Shown here: positions 46,342 to 60,200 of the stretch, piece after piece
Layout of the letters: each line of letters opens with the position of its first letter
Numbering within the stretch: position 1 is the first letter of the stretch
NCBI GenBank assembly: GCA_903813345.2
Contig: CAIIXF020000008.1
Location: 13,684,822-13,748,821, forward strand
Length of the DNA: 64,000 bases
Direction of reading: 5' to 3'
From: Owenia fusiformis
Taxonomy: Eukaryota; Annelida; Polychaeta; Sabellida; Oweniidae
The notes under the pieces: generated by a model
Told to the model about the DNA's origin: nothing
Databases searched by the model: none
Seen by the model: the letters and a program-made list of their open reading frames with translations, nothing else
Position numbers and translations under genes: made by a program

Positions 46342-47016
46342 AATAAAAATTCTGAGAATTACTTGTAAATAATTTAAAACATTGACCTAAATTGTAGATT
46401 GTTTTATGGTGTCATTCACATATATTGACCGAATCTTACTTTAAGTTTGGAACACACTTTAGATATGATGTATTGTCAATTATACGCACTCATTGAACAC
46501 CGTTATGATTTAATGAGGAGAATTGACACATCACATGCTATGAGAAAAAAGATACTGATGACTTTTGAAGAAAGTTGCTGGGTAAATGTTCTAAGAATTA
46601 TCATTAGAGGATCTGACCCAGTTAAGTAAATTGCTCCTATATTCACACTTCAAAGAATGAAGTCTTATATGATGGCCATAAATTTATGATATTAATGCAT
46701 TTAAATATTTGAATTGGTCTGTATTGACTAGCCATATATTTAGAACATTATTTGGAAGGTTTCAGAGTTAAGGGCTCAGACTCTAACTCTGAAACTAAAA
46801 TACTTCCAAAATATTGGTGTAAGAATCTGAATTAGAGACTGAGATGCTATGGCTATACCCAGAAATTAAAATAGACTTTGCAGTCATACATCTTGTATAT
46901 TTTTGATTGGATAAAATAATGAATTTAAGTTTTAAGTTGTTCAGTAACTATATATTGTATTATTATATAATTTGTTTTATGTCCCCATATAACATGGGGA
47001 AATATTCTAAAATAAA
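46342..47016 (+). terminator. candidate UBR2 poly(A) signals
   Basis: AATAAA at 46342-46347 and at 47011-47016, about 0.7 and 1.4 kb past the stop. The sequence between stop and signals holds no gene I can support. Confidence 0.4.
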
Positions 47017-47604
47017 AATCTAAAGGCATTATTTTACTCCTGTAAATTTTTTTTGATTTCAATGAACATTGTTTGAACTAAGATTGTTCTTTGTTGAAGG
47101 GAGTGGACTGATTAATGATTATTATTATTTGCTATAGGCAGAGAAAGTCCTTGATTTAACAGCCCCTCAATTCCTTTTTTGACAATTTGAAAGTTTTCAG
47201 ATTATTTTTTTGTTGGACATGAAAATTGGGGATTTCGCACATGTGTGCCTCATTTTAATTATAAATGTATGAAATATATGCATAATTACTTTCAAATAAA
47301 AAAGTACAAAATGCCAAATCTTAAATCTGTTAGTTTTGTTGACATATTTTAAAGGGAGCATTATTTTTGGCTTGAGAGTACCCCAAGCACATTTAGTTTG
47401 ACTTATCACTCGTTTTATTAGTATAAATACTATCCAACTCTCTCTCTGAATAAACATATTTTGCGCAGTTCACTAATTTAATCTTACAAAAAATAAATTT
47501 CACAGATTTTTAAATGATAATAGCACATTCCTCTGGGATACAGCTGAGATAAAAAACCTGTCAGTACTATTTTGTAGTGGCAAGGGCACATGTGACATGC
47601 TACA

Positions 47605-47860
47605 TATATATTACAATTTAACTGGAATACATTGTAACCATTCAAAACATTATTACAATTTAATTGGAATACATTGTAGCCATTCAAAACACATATTACA
47701 ATTTAATTGAAATACATTGTAGCCATTCAAAACATATATTACAATTTGATTGGAATACATTGTAACCATTCAAAACATATATTACAATTTGATTGGAATA
47801 CATTGTAACCATTCAAAACATATATTACAATTTAATTGGAATACATTGTAACTATTCATG
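47605..47860. repeat. ~46-bp tandem array
   Basis: Six units of ATATTACAATTTGATTGGAA / TACATTGTAACCATTCAAAA. Intergenic. Confidence 0.9.
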
Positions 47861-48464
47861 ATAACTTCATTCCCTCAATTGATATAGATATACAGTTATG
47901 TAATCCCTCCCAATGTTTAACTCTGCAAAGGGATTTTTCTAATCTCAGTTACTTACAATTTGTAACAGTGAAATAGTCTGGAATTGGATCTTGGATGACC
48001 AACCATTCTTTCCATTACAAGAACTAAAGGTGCAGAGAAACAAGAGTTCACTTTAAAAGTAAAACGTGGCATTGAATGAAGTGAAAGTTGGCCATTTTGG
48101 ATGACATGGCATGTTAGAGTTTATTATATCATTGAAATGTTTCTCGCTTTCTCATTGGATAAGAACCGATCACATGATTTAAAATATTAGGGTGTATTTC
48201 ATCGTTTCCTGCATTGTCCAGCTGCAGCCTCGTTTTCAACTGTATATACCACGGTGTATATACCACGGAGTATTACATACCTAGCGAAGCATTTGTATGG
48301 AAGTCAATGGGAAAGTTAGCGAGCTATATCCACCGATATTGCCCGATTACCCCGATATAGCCCGCTTACCTCGTTTTGATATTAGATTTCTTTAATAACC
48401 ATGATAATATCATGACGTCACGTCATTGATACAAAGTAACCATGGGAACAAAGGCATGTAATAC

Positions 48465-48590
48465 ATCAGTTATGTCACTATGACGTAAAATATGCCTTCG
48501 TTCTTGCCCAAATATAGAGCCTCCCAAGGTCGGCCTATATTGGGAGAACTCAGGCATATTTCACGTCATAGTGACATAACCTCTAAGTAT
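48465..48590. repeat. palindrome with CRE-like arms
   Basis: TTATGTCACTATGACGTAAA / ATATGCC is mirrored by GGCATATTTCACGTCATAGT / GACATAAC. TATATACCACGG occurs on both sides (48240-48265 and 48585-48600). Intergenic foldback; no coding potential. Confidence 0.65.
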
Positions 48591-49339
48591 ATACCACGGT
48601 AGAAAGTCCCGGATGTAATGTTTTTGTTATGACGTCACATCAACATTATAGAAAATACTTGGATACGCATGACAACCAAACTTCATTGTTATGCCGTCAA
48701 AGCCTATATTTTGAGTACGAGCATGGGTACTCATAGTAAGTAAGTAACGGTATATTCGTTACCATTTTGTTGATGTTTATAAACCAGTGATGTCACAAGT
48801 CATCGTGCACGTGTGACTTTTGAGATGGCAATATCTTGCATCGGACTAAGAGTGGTTGTATCTTGGTTATTCATATGTGACACATGTATTCGTATCTAAT
48901 AATGTATTGAATGGTTTGAAGGCGCCTAATTTGCAGAAGATTCAAATGATATAATAAATCATATATTCCATTCTATTTTCGGTGAATACATGTTCTTCTT
49001 TCCCTCAGGTATATTTCCCTTGCCCGAGGTATTTAGATATATTTTTAACATTTTCAAAAAAATAACATGCTGACAATAAATTTGAAGTATGATTAATAAG
49101 AGATGGCTGAAATAGATCCATGGATGAAACAGTCCAAGGAAAAATAACCCCATATTTTGAAATTACTGATGATGATCCATATGATATGAATATCCAAAAC
49201 TGATATATTTTTTATTGATTTGCTTTGTACACCTAATATCATGCATAAACTGATCCAGGTTTGATGTCATTGACTCCAGGAATTAGTTATTGTGATCATA
49301 GTATGAAAACCATCTTTATTTGTCAATGAACAATCCGTA

Positions 49340-49595
49340 TAAATTGGCGAACCAAGAACGAAACGTGCTCGCAATTTTACCGTATGGTTCGTTCGTGCAA
49401 TGTCACTATCTGATGCGTTCGTGGTTTTAGCGTAACCCGGAAGTGTATTAATACAAAATCGAAGTGAATTTTTGTATTCACAAAACATAGATTTCTACTC
49501 GAAATAAGGTTCGTTATTGATTGATTTTATCAGTATGTATAATTTGAACATGTCTGCCAATGGCTGACTACAGTCCTGTACGTGGATTATAAGGG
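49340..49595 (+). promoter_or_regulatory. candidate NUDT14 promoter and noncoding first exon
   Basis: A locally CpG-richer stretch with an ETS-type site (ACCCGGAAGTG near 49435), followed by a good donor ATAAGGG|GTAAGT at 49595. The first NUDT14 coding exon is preceded by an acceptor (AATTTTCAG near 51223), so a 5' UTR exon here would splice to it. Confidence 0.35.
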
Positions 49596-49950
49596 GTAAG
49601 TAATTTACACCCTCATTCCGACTGACCAGAAGTCATTTTCATTTTCACTTCTTCAACACAAGCCAATTCACAAAGTTCACAAATCTTCCAGATTTGTTTA
49701 TACAATCAATCGTAAATATTCATATTTATGTTCATGTTCATGTTGATTCAGTTGATACCTTGTATAACCAGGTAACCATTTAGTTTTTTCTGCTATTGAT
49801 AAAGTAGCAGCTTTTTAAAAATGCTATTTTAGAAGGTTTTTGGTAAAAAGATAATGTTTAAATATCAAACAGTAAGCTAGCTATCAACTCAATTCGCTAC
49901 TATATTAGGGGAAAATGTGAAAATTTGAAAGTCTGATAACCCTGCTAAAG

Positions 49951-50925
49951 TCAAAACAGAAATGTTTGGGAGTAGACTACTTTGAATTTAAAGAATAAGC
50001 AATCAAATGACCATATTGAAACAGTTTATGTAAAAAATAGAGACATTTAATTTCAGATAGTAATGTATAATGTGCAGCAAAGCTGTGGTCTTTTGTAAGC
50101 TAGGGAGTTTCAGCCATGTTAATTTTTCTTACTTCCTGCGAAAGCTATTTGGATTTTGATATAATAGCTTTCCCACGGAGCATTTGGACAGCTCAATGAT
50201 CGTGACCTTTGAAATTGAATTAAGTCGATCCGCGGCTTACTTTTGGTCTCTAACTGTGTCTTACATCAGTATCATCATTCCGTGTAAGTATTGGAGCGCT
50301 GGAGTACTTCTTTTTCGATCAAGACTTGTAATTGTTAGTCGAGTGAATCGTTTTACTGCCAAATTCCAATATGGCGGTTTCTGCTCGGACATTTTCGTAA
50401 ATCTCCGGAGGTTGTCCGAACCTAACTAATTCTCAAAATTCATTTCGTTCGTTGCGTATCTCGCACCTAGCAAACCGCCATATTGGAAATAGGTCTGTAA
50501 AACTTTAACTCGATGAACAATTTACAAGTCTTGATCGAAAAAGAAGTACCCCAGCGCTCATATACTTACACGGATTGATGATACTGATGTAAGACACAGT
50601 TAGAGACCAAAAGTAAGCCGCGGATCGACTTAATTCAATTTCAAAGGTCACTATTGATCAGCTGTTCACTTCTCCGTTTGAGAGCCATAAGTTTCAAAAT
50701 CTAACATGGCTCTCGAAGTGAGTAAAATTTTTCCGAAAATAACATGGCAGAGAAGTATCAAAATATAAGAGGACACAGATATGATAGCTAAATTACAAAA
50801 CAAACTATAATATACAAAAGTTGGGATAAATATAAATGTTTTTATTTTTACATAGACTGTTTCAATATGGTCATTTGATTGCTTATTTTTTAAATTCAAA
50901 GTACTCCCAAACATTTCTGTTTTGA
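49951..50925. repeat. ~1-kb imperfect palindrome
   Basis: The left arm 49951-50380 and right arm 50472-50925 are inverse copies around a ~90-bp spacer. Examples: GGTCTCTAACTGTGTCTTAC / GTAAGACACAGTTAGAGACC and CCAATATGGCGGTTT / AAACCGCCATATTGG. The inner ~180 bp are nearly identical; the outer parts are more diverged with indels. ORFs in it are mirror artefacts. It lies between UBR2 and the NUDT14 coding exons. Confidence 0.88.
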
Positions 50926-51274
50926 CTATAGGAATATTAGGTAGGGTGTCACTCAATTGCAATCATAAAGAGGATAATTGGGAGCTGTTTTGGTGTGACA
51001 TTTTTCCTAAACGGTCTGCCCATTTACTTTACCTTCAGTACTGTAGATTGGGTTAAAATGACAAAATTGCCAAATTAGGTAATGTCAAATTAACCCTACC
51101 TTCAGTACTGTAGATTGGGTTAAAATGACAAAATCGCCAAATTGAGTAATGCCAAATTAACTCAATCTACAGTAATAGTCTCGTGACAGGTCGTCAGGTT
51201 TAATTAACATATTTATTAATTTTCAGATTTGATGATCATCTTTCCACCTTACTCACATAACAAAGAAAGAAAGA

Positions 51275-54200
51275 ATGGAAAAGATCAGTGATGTCACAAT
51301 ACAACCATGTTCTAGTACTCCATATATAAAGCCACTGAGGATAACATACACACAGGTTAGTTACAAATGAATGGAAAAAGGTTCACTAATATTTTATGAG
51401 AGAAATTGAACAATAAATTGCTTCTGCCGAACATATCAAACAAAATTGCATTTCTGATTGCAGGATGGTGTAAAGAAGATTTGGGATGCTATGAAAGTAC
51501 ATGACAGGTAGGTTCTTGAATGAATATAATATTACCTCATAATTAGTGGGGTTTTAGGTATATAATAGCAGGATATAGAAATGATGTCTTGGGAAAGTTG
51601 GATGTATTACCCCATAAATTAATAGTTTTTAAATCAATTTCTAAAATCTTGGTACAGGATCAGGATGGTTACAGCAATTTCCATCCCACTTCCAATAATC
51701 CAAGCTATATATAATATGTACATATTCCTGCTGTGTATGGAATATTTCCTCAAAATTTTAAGAATGACATATTCCCTCATGGTAAGCATCAATATTTCTA
51801 AATACAGTGTACAGTAAAACCTATGTACAGTGAACACCTATTGGGCCACCAAAATGTGTTCACTGTAGCTAGGTGCTCACTACAGAGAGTGTTATGTATA
51901 CAGCAGTCAGTTGACTATGTGTGGAGAAAGGCTTCTACTAGGGACAGATGTTCACTAGATAGAGGTTTTCACTAAGACATGTTTTACTGTACTTCAAAAA
52001 TACATCAGTGAGGAAATTTTAACTCCAGCAATTTTCATGAATCGTTCATTAAACGGATGAAAATATTGTTTTAATTTCATGAGATTTTTGGTGCTAATAT
52101 TAGGATGTGTTCTATATTTCCCTTTGTTCATGCAACCAGCATATAATGGTTGAATTAATGGATTTATACAATAGTAACCAATATCTTCATTAAAATAAAA
52201 TGTGTTATCTGTGTAGAATTTGTTGATACCTAAATACGTTTCTACATCCTGCATTGCTTTTGTAGGCTGCCTCATCAAGTATACACTATCCAGTATCAAT
52301 ATCTGTTTCCGCGGAAATACTTTCAGATACCTTTGCAAGGGTGCATTGTATTTACTCCTTTGAATTTCTTGAAGATTTTCACGAATATTTCCAGTCACAT
52401 CAAATATATAATCTTCAAATGTTTTATTTCGATGTTTGCCAAATTGGAATTTATCCATCAGATATTCAGATATTACTCTCCTTACAGGGTCACAAACCAG
52501 TAAAATCAGCTTCAATGCAGGATTCATTCTGTAAATGTCATAGGGGTCAGCACGATCAAAATATGCTGGGGTTTTCTCAAACACAGTTTCATTTTCAAAA
52601 GACACTGGGAACCTCTCCAAATAACGTTTCATTTCCTCTTCAAATGGTTTTGCATGGTCAATTGGTGGGCCACCTCTTGTTCTGTTTCTTACTTGATCAA
52701 AGAAATGGCATTCATACTCTAATCCTTTCAAGTTTGGATGAATCATCATAAATTCTTTTAATGCTCCTGTACCACATTTTTGTACTCCGATTATGATTAC
52801 GCCAGGTAGTTTTTTCTGTATTTCATCAGAACTTGTATTTTCAAATATATAACACATATACAATAATATTCCTATCATTGATACCACACATAGTTTTTTC
52901 AAAGTTATTGAAAGGTAATTAGAACAGAGTTTTTGTTTTCCTGACATTGTTCTGCTGTTATATATTATGCATGGGCATTTGGCTGATTGTCACCAAGCAT
53001 GATCCTATTACATCAAGAAGTGTTGTTATAGTTACAGCCAATATTTGTTGTGAATAGTGTTTAGCATTTAGCATCAGTGTTTGTAACAATTGTTACATTT
53101 TTCCATGTTGTGACAATTTTTGATTTCACTGTGACCATTATTAGCCTGTTCTCAGCCTTGGATGATTTTACAATTAATTGTATATCTGTTATTTAGTGGA
53201 TTTGACAATTATATCCCAGGGCTTATGAACCATCAACCAGCTTTTATCCTTTCAGCATTAACATAATTAATGGTTTTTCAAACAATCAATTCACTCACTT
53301 AGACATCAATTGTATTAGTTGTAATGTAGCCTCACAATAGGATTAAATATATTCAGAAATATAAACATATTTTGATATATATATATATATTTTGGTCTTG
53401 ATTGGCTTGATCTGTTATATGGTTTAATTTCCAGGTTTCATGCTCATACCACAGTTTTCATGTATTAAGAAACACAAAGGGCAATATGAAACTTCTTGTA
53501 CTTTCAGTGTGTGTGTCCTGCTTTACAATAAATCCAGAGATTGTTTCGTTTTTGTTCGCCAATTTAGACCAGGTTAGTTTCTTCAAATTTTTCCATCAAT
53601 ATTCTCTCTTATTATCCTACCGAACGAAGTTCGAGGGGGATATAGAAAAGCCGCTCAGTTGTCCGTTCGTCCGTCTGTTCGTGTGTCGGCAACAACTCAT
53701 ATACCGGTTGATGGATTTTATTAAAATTTTATAGGCTTATGCCTTATGGGTGTAGGACTTCCGCTCGAGAAGGAATTTTCAATATGGCCGCTAAATTCAA
53801 AATGGTGGCCATTTTTCGGAAAAAAAAATCGTTGATAACTCAAATACTAGTGGATGGATTTGGTTCAAATTTTATATGCTGTTGCCTGGGTCCTGATAAC
53901 CCCCAGATACTGACACCTCCCATACCAAAGAGGACGACGCCCCCGAGACCCCCAAAAACGAATCTTACTCTGAATACGCTCTCGGACGATGGGTCATATC
54001 AGGTTAATTACGGCACAACGGCAACTGGCGTATGGCGCGGACCTCCCCCTAAGAGTGGAATTTGGAATGGTTCCGATCAACCTGGAAAGGAATGGCAGAC
54101 CTGGATTGGCAATAGTCAACTACGGCGACAGAAATTAGTAGCGAAACAAAAGGAATACGTCAACACGGTCCCCACAAGACAGAAAATTACGCGTGACGAA

Positions 54201-57200
54201 ATTCCCAAGAAACGGTTAAGAGGCATCGAGTACGAGGAAGTAAGGACTTTATATTTGGAAAATATATATCAATCAAATGATGAAGAAGACGATGATACTA
54301 TTGAAACTGTGAAACGGTATGCGTTGGACAACGGAATAAGGGTGAAACAAATACATGTAGTGCATAATCGTATATCATGTGACAGAGTGGGTTGTAAAAT
54401 AACTGTGCCCTTACACCATGTCGATAAGGCCTTAAACATCGACTTATGGCCAATCCCAATCAAATGTAGAGAGTGGGTACGACGATCACGACGCGATGTC
54501 GTCAGGAGTGACTCATATAATGACACTGACTTAAGACCGAGGTATAACTCGCGTAATTTCTAATCCTGATATTAAGATCATGACTTTTTCTTCACTTTCA
54601 CAACTTGTATTAGTCGTAATGGTAGTTATTTCCCCAGTGGAATATAAATGGCCTTAATTCATCTGAGTTATATCTAAGAGAACTTCTAAGTTCAAGTGAT
54701 ATTGTCGCTGACTTTTTGAAGCAAATTTGCACAAATTAAAAGCTATTGATGCTGAATATGATTCCATTGCGATTAGCTGCAAAAACCTTGATTCTATGCA
54801 ATGCGGTCTGACTTGGGGCCATGGTGGGGTTGCTCTTATGTGGCGTAGATCAATTAAACATGCCATATCACCGATACATAAATTTTGTAATGATAGGATT
54901 GCATGCATTAAGGTTGAGGCAAATGTGCCAATTTTTATATTCTCTGTATATTTGCCACAGATTGGGTGTAAAAATGAAAATTTTGAAGACGTGTTGAATA
55001 CACTTGAAGAATATGTGATAAGTTGTCATGTAGATGCTCAAATAGTAATTACTGGTGATTTTAATGCCAATTTAGGCAATTTATGTAGTACACGGCGTTG
55101 TACCACTAATTATAGTTATAACGGTCAACTGCTGTTTCAAATGATGCAGCGTAACGGGTTAGTTGCCCTCGATATGCAAAACATAACACAAGGGCCTAAT
55201 TATACATACGAATCAGCCACTGGGTATAAATCGTATATTGACCATATTGTGATTTCTGAATCTATGCTGGAGAGTGTAATGAGCTGTAATGTTTTGTGTA
55301 GCGCATATACGTCAATGCATGGCCATTTGGCGATTAAAAGTAAGTTAGACCTGCCATCTATTAATCATGTTAAAAGCTCTACGCTCTGTGTCAAGAAGGT
55401 GTATTCATGGTACAGGGTGTCTCGCAATGAGGTAAATGTTAAGTATACAATCCCTTTGCAGTCGGATTTGGAGCCTTTAATCAGGAGTATGTCAGACAAT
55501 AGCAAACTTGATTGTAAGGATATCGATAGTTTTATCGAACGTTTGATTGAAATTGTAAAATGTAGAGCTGATGATGCCATTCCTTTGAAAAAATTTATGA
55601 AGCATCAGAAGCCTTTTTGGAACAATGATCTGTCTGTTCTTAGTAAAAAACAAAAAGCAGCCTGGCATAAATGGACTAAAGCGGGGAGACCAAGGGATTC
55701 TTCTGATCCTATCAGGAAAGCTTACAAGGAAGCGAAGAAAAACTTCCGAGCTGCATTTAATCAGTCACGTGTTAACTATGAACAGAAGCAGCTTAATGAT
55801 ATTTACGATGCTAATGATATGGATCAAAGAACTTTTTGGTACCTCTTGAATAAAAGTAGAAATTGTACAAGTAAGTCAACGGGGTCTATCAGATCAGATT
55901 CTGGTGATATTTTAACTAATCCCACTGATATTAATAATGATTGGCAATCATATTTCAGCAAACTAGCATCATATGATCACAGGGACATTTTTAACCAACA
56001 TTTTGAACAAACTGTTAAATCTGATGTGAAAAACATGAAAGTGGAATCTCTATTAAATAATGATGGTATTCTTGACTCAGAGATTACAGTTGTGTAATGA
56101 AACTTAATAATAATAAGGCTGCAGGGCATGATGGATTGAATGCTGAGCATATCAAATATGGTGGTGACTGTATGACATTGTTATTAACCTCACTTTTTAA
56201 TGTTATTCGGGTCAGCGAGTACATCCCAGAAAATTTTTGCACTGGCATTCTCATTCCATTACTTAAATCTGGGAATAAAGACTGTCACAACAAGGATCAT
56301 CATCGGGGAATAACACTCATGAGTATTTTAAGAAAATTGTTTGACAATATTATTCTGTTAAGAATGCTGCCTCGGCTTAGGAGTAAAATTCCCCAGCTCC
56401 AGGGAGCCTCTATTGAAAATTGCTCATCTCTTCAAACATCATTGTTACTACAGGAAACCATAGCTCATAATATTAAGGATGGCGTCATTTTGGCGTTAAT
56501 GGACATTAAGAAGGCCTTTGACGGTACTTGGATTGACGGTCTGTTCTGGAAGCTATATCACAACGGTGTAAATGGTCTAGCGTGGTGAATTTTGTACCAG
56601 TCTTATTGTAAATACAAATGTAAAGTTTTTGTAAGTGGAATTTTAAACCAAGAATCTTTCAATGTCCACCGGGGAGTCCACCAAGGTGGGGTTTGTAGTA
56701 TGGTCTTGTATCAGTTTTACTTGGCTGATTTATTACATGAGCTGGTTAACAGTCAGGCAGTTGCTAAAATTGGGGATCACCCTGTAGGTTGCCCGGCTTA
56801 CGCAGATGATCTTGCTCTTATTACTACTGGTCATCACCAAATGAATATTTTACTTCAATTAGCTTATGATTACAGTCTTCGCTGGAGATTTGAATTCCAC
56901 CCAGACAAATGTGTCATCATGTATTTTGGCCCAGGGAAAAGGGCTGCTCAAGATTTTAAACTTGGTAAAAATTCGCTTAAAATTGTTAACTCTGCTCAGC
57001 ATGTTGGAATACCACTGGGTAGTACAAATGCACATGTTAAAACTGCAATATCTTGTGCAAGAAGAAAATTTTGTTCACTCTTAGGTCTAGGCAATGGGTG
57101 CGGTGGTATGCATCCCTTGCTTGGATCAAAGCTGTACTGGTCATTCTCCTATCCAACTCTGACTTATGGTTGTGCAGTAATACCTTACACTAACAATGAC

Positions 57201-60200
57201 ATTAATCTAATGGAAGGTCTGCACAAAGAGGTCGGAAAACGCATTCAGACATTACCAAAGAATACGCCAGACCCTGTCGCCACTAGTCTGCTTGGATGGA
57301 TGTCTGTTAAAGCAAAAATTGACTGTGATAGATTGATGTTTCTGTATATGTTGTTAAGGCTACCTGTAAGCTGTATATATAAGGTCATTTGTTTAGAAAG
57401 GTTAATACGGATGATGTATTTAAAATCATCATCTCAAGGTCTGAAATCTCCATTATCTCAAATGTGGGATACTGTTGTGCAGTACAACCTCATAGACTAT
57501 GTTAAGAACATGATTTTTAATGCAGAAATCCCTTCAAAACAAGAATTTAGAACTGTAGTCTACGGACGTGTCAAGAGTTTTCACAATTATAGTACTGTTT
57601 TATCATCATTAATGTATAAAAATCTAAACGTGGTGACAGGATCGTTGTCTATCCCGAATGTATGGTGGGTGATCGCAAAAGAAAACCCCAATGTATTTTA
57701 CCTCTGTAAAATGATGGTCAAATTATTAACCTCGACATATTTTAACAGTAGACGCCGTGAGGGTGACACAACTTTATCAGAAATCTGTATATTTTGTGAT
57801 CTTAACGAAAGAGAAAGTGTTAAGCATTTCTTGATTACTTGTCCAGCTTTTACTGATGTTAGAAAACCCTTACTCAATTTAGCGAGGGGTAATCTGAATG
57901 TAATGAACGACGATTATATTCTTAAAGTGATTCTAGGAACTGTATACAATGATGATAAGGAGACTCTGTTACTCATAGCTATGCATGTGTACGAGTTACA
58001 CAGGCATAGGCAATTTCTTGTGGATAAAAGTTAGTTATCCTCTTTACCTTACATCAAGTAACACAAATATGTTTTATAATTTTATTTAATTTTCTCTACA
58101 TGTTAATATGAATGTAACTCTCTTTTATTTAAGAGGTAAATAAATTATACATACATACATACACAAGGGAGCCTTGCTCAAGAAGACATTTTCAAGGTGG
58201 CCACCATATTCCGTAACCTTTGATAACTCAAATACCAGTTGATGGATTTGGTTCAAATTCTATATGCTGATGCCTAGAGACAAAGAAGTTCTGCTCAAGA
58301 AGACATTTTCAAGATGGCCACTGAATTTCAAAATGGATGCCATTTTTGGTAAAAAAACACAATTATTGATAACTTAATAACAGTGGATGGGTTTGGTTCC
58401 AATTTTATATGCCAATGTTTAGGGAAAAAGGAGATCTGCTTCAGAAGAAATTTCAAAGGTGTCAGCTGAATTTCAAAATGGCTGCCATTTTTCATAAAAA
58501 AGGTAGTCTTTGATAACTCAAATACCATTGGACGGATTTACTTCAAATTTTATATACCGATGCCTAGAGATAAAGGTGGCTGCTATCTATCGAAATCTCC
58601 GCCATTTTTCATTAAAAATGTTATCCTTGATAACTCAAGTACCAGTTGACAGATTTGGATTAAATTGTATATACTGATACCTTGGGGCATAGGAGCTCTG
58701 CTTAATAAGAAATCTAAAGATAACAGCTGATGGATTTGGCTCAAATATGGCCGCTTTAACATGTTTTGTTCGGTGGGATTTGCTACTCCATGGAGTTGCT
58801 GTTTTTCTAGTTGGGAAATATTTTGTAACTCTTAATAACTTTCATCTCTTCACTTATTTATATATGTTTATTTAAACCCATTTGTATAAAAAACAATTTG
58901 TTTTTTACAGCTGTGTACATTAACTCTGTTGTGACTGAGAAGCAAGCAGATGGGACAGAAACAGTGGATTCTGCCAAATATCCTGGAACCCTAGGACTCT
59001 CATATGAATGTTGTGCCGGTAAACATTTTTCAGTTAATTTAGAATCATAGAAAGAAAATTATAATGCTGCCATATATTTTACCAATGATTCATTTTAATT
59101 TTGGAAAAGATTGTTAATTGGCTGTCTGATGACAAATTACCCCAAGTTACAATAATGCAAACATTTCAGGTATTGTTGATAAGGACTGCAGTTTAGTGGA
59201 GATAGCTAAAATGGAGGTACTGGAGGAATGTGGTTATGATGTCCCATTAGAAAATATACAGAAAATAACTTCTTACAAGTAAGTCATATTTGCTTAGTTA
59301 GATTCTGTAAAGTTATAGTTATATTCTGTAATTTGGCACGCATTTTAAGTTTTTGAGCTTTTTGTGAGAAAATAAGTTCTTAAAAGTACATGTAAGTCAT
59401 CTTTGTTTATAGAACTTGTATATATTGATTGATATATTGGTCACCTTGTATATACAGTTGGTTATGTTTGGTAAGTTTGCTCATTTTGGTCCCTAGTTCC
59501 TTTGCAAGATCTGACAGTGAATCATTCTCAGATTTGATCTTAGTTCTCCCTCATACTTTCAAATAGAATACCCATGCTGTATTTGCTTGAAAACTCAGAT
59601 TCCATAACTCTAGTTTACTAACCCTACTATCACACCAAACTAGTTCTCACTACGTTCTCAAAAACGGGCTTCAACTGTGTACGAATGGACTGGACCTACT
59701 AAGAACCGTTTGGGATCTATTAACAAACTTCATCGAACTTACTCGAACGGGTAGGTCCTCTAGAACTTAGACAATGCTCAAAATGTTCTCGTGGTCGTCA
59801 CGTTCTACAATTAGAACGAGTGACAACGTACTAACGATGAGCTGGACGTACTACGAACGGAACCGTCGTACTTCAATCCTACTAAGGACGTTTTAACAAC
59901 GAGTTGAATTGTCTGAGGACGTGTTGAGAACGAGGTAGAACTAATTGCAAACGGGTTTAAACTGATTGAGAACGTATTTAACACTGCTTATGAACGAGTT
60001 AGCAAAAATATAGCTATCACACCAAACAAGTTGCCACTGCGTTCTTCAAAACTGTGTGCGAACGGAATGAACGTAGCTGCAACTTTCTAAGGTCTATTTA
60101 CGAACTTTATGATCGTTCTCAGACGGGAATGTGATTTTAGAATTTTGAATCGATTCAAAATTCGATGGCGACCATAACGTTCTGTAATCAGGTCATGTTG

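Larger units (their letters stand above)
53890..58164 (+). mobile_element. degenerate APE-type LINE (~4.3 kb)
   Basis: A non-LTR retrotransposon with an ORF1 remnant, an AP-endonuclease domain and a reverse transcriptase, ending in an ATACATACATACATAC tail. The junctions follow the break in the host Helentron element (GCTGTTGCCTGGG | ... | GGAGCCTTGC). No convincing target duplication is visible. It carries a small deletion/frameshift near the endonuclease N-terminus (about 54710), a frameshift at about 56090 and an in-frame TGA at 56586, so it is dead. Clade not assigned; the endonuclease rules out R2-like families. Confidence 0.88.
53615..58810 (+). mobile_element. Helentron/HINE element split by a LINE
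   Basis: The left part begins A|TCCTACCGAACGAAGTTCGA with a GTCCGTTCGTCCG run and ATGGCCGCTAAATTC core. The right part resumes at about 58165 (GGAGCCTTGCTCAAGAAGAC) with several GATAACTCAAATACCAGTTG / AAATGGCNGCCATTTTT units. It ends GTTCGGTGGGA, hairpin ACTCCATGGAGT, then CTAG|T. The same family as the 40.5-kb copy, in NUDT14 intron 3. Confidence 0.78.

Noticed and set aside
50184-50429. 81-aa ORF in the palindrome
   Set aside because: It lies in an arm whose mirror copy does not keep the frame; no family resemblance.
53739-53890. Start of the 274-aa ORF (MPYGCRTSAREG) as a true gene start
   Set aside because: This part is Helentron-element sequence fused by chance to the LINE ORF1 remnant.
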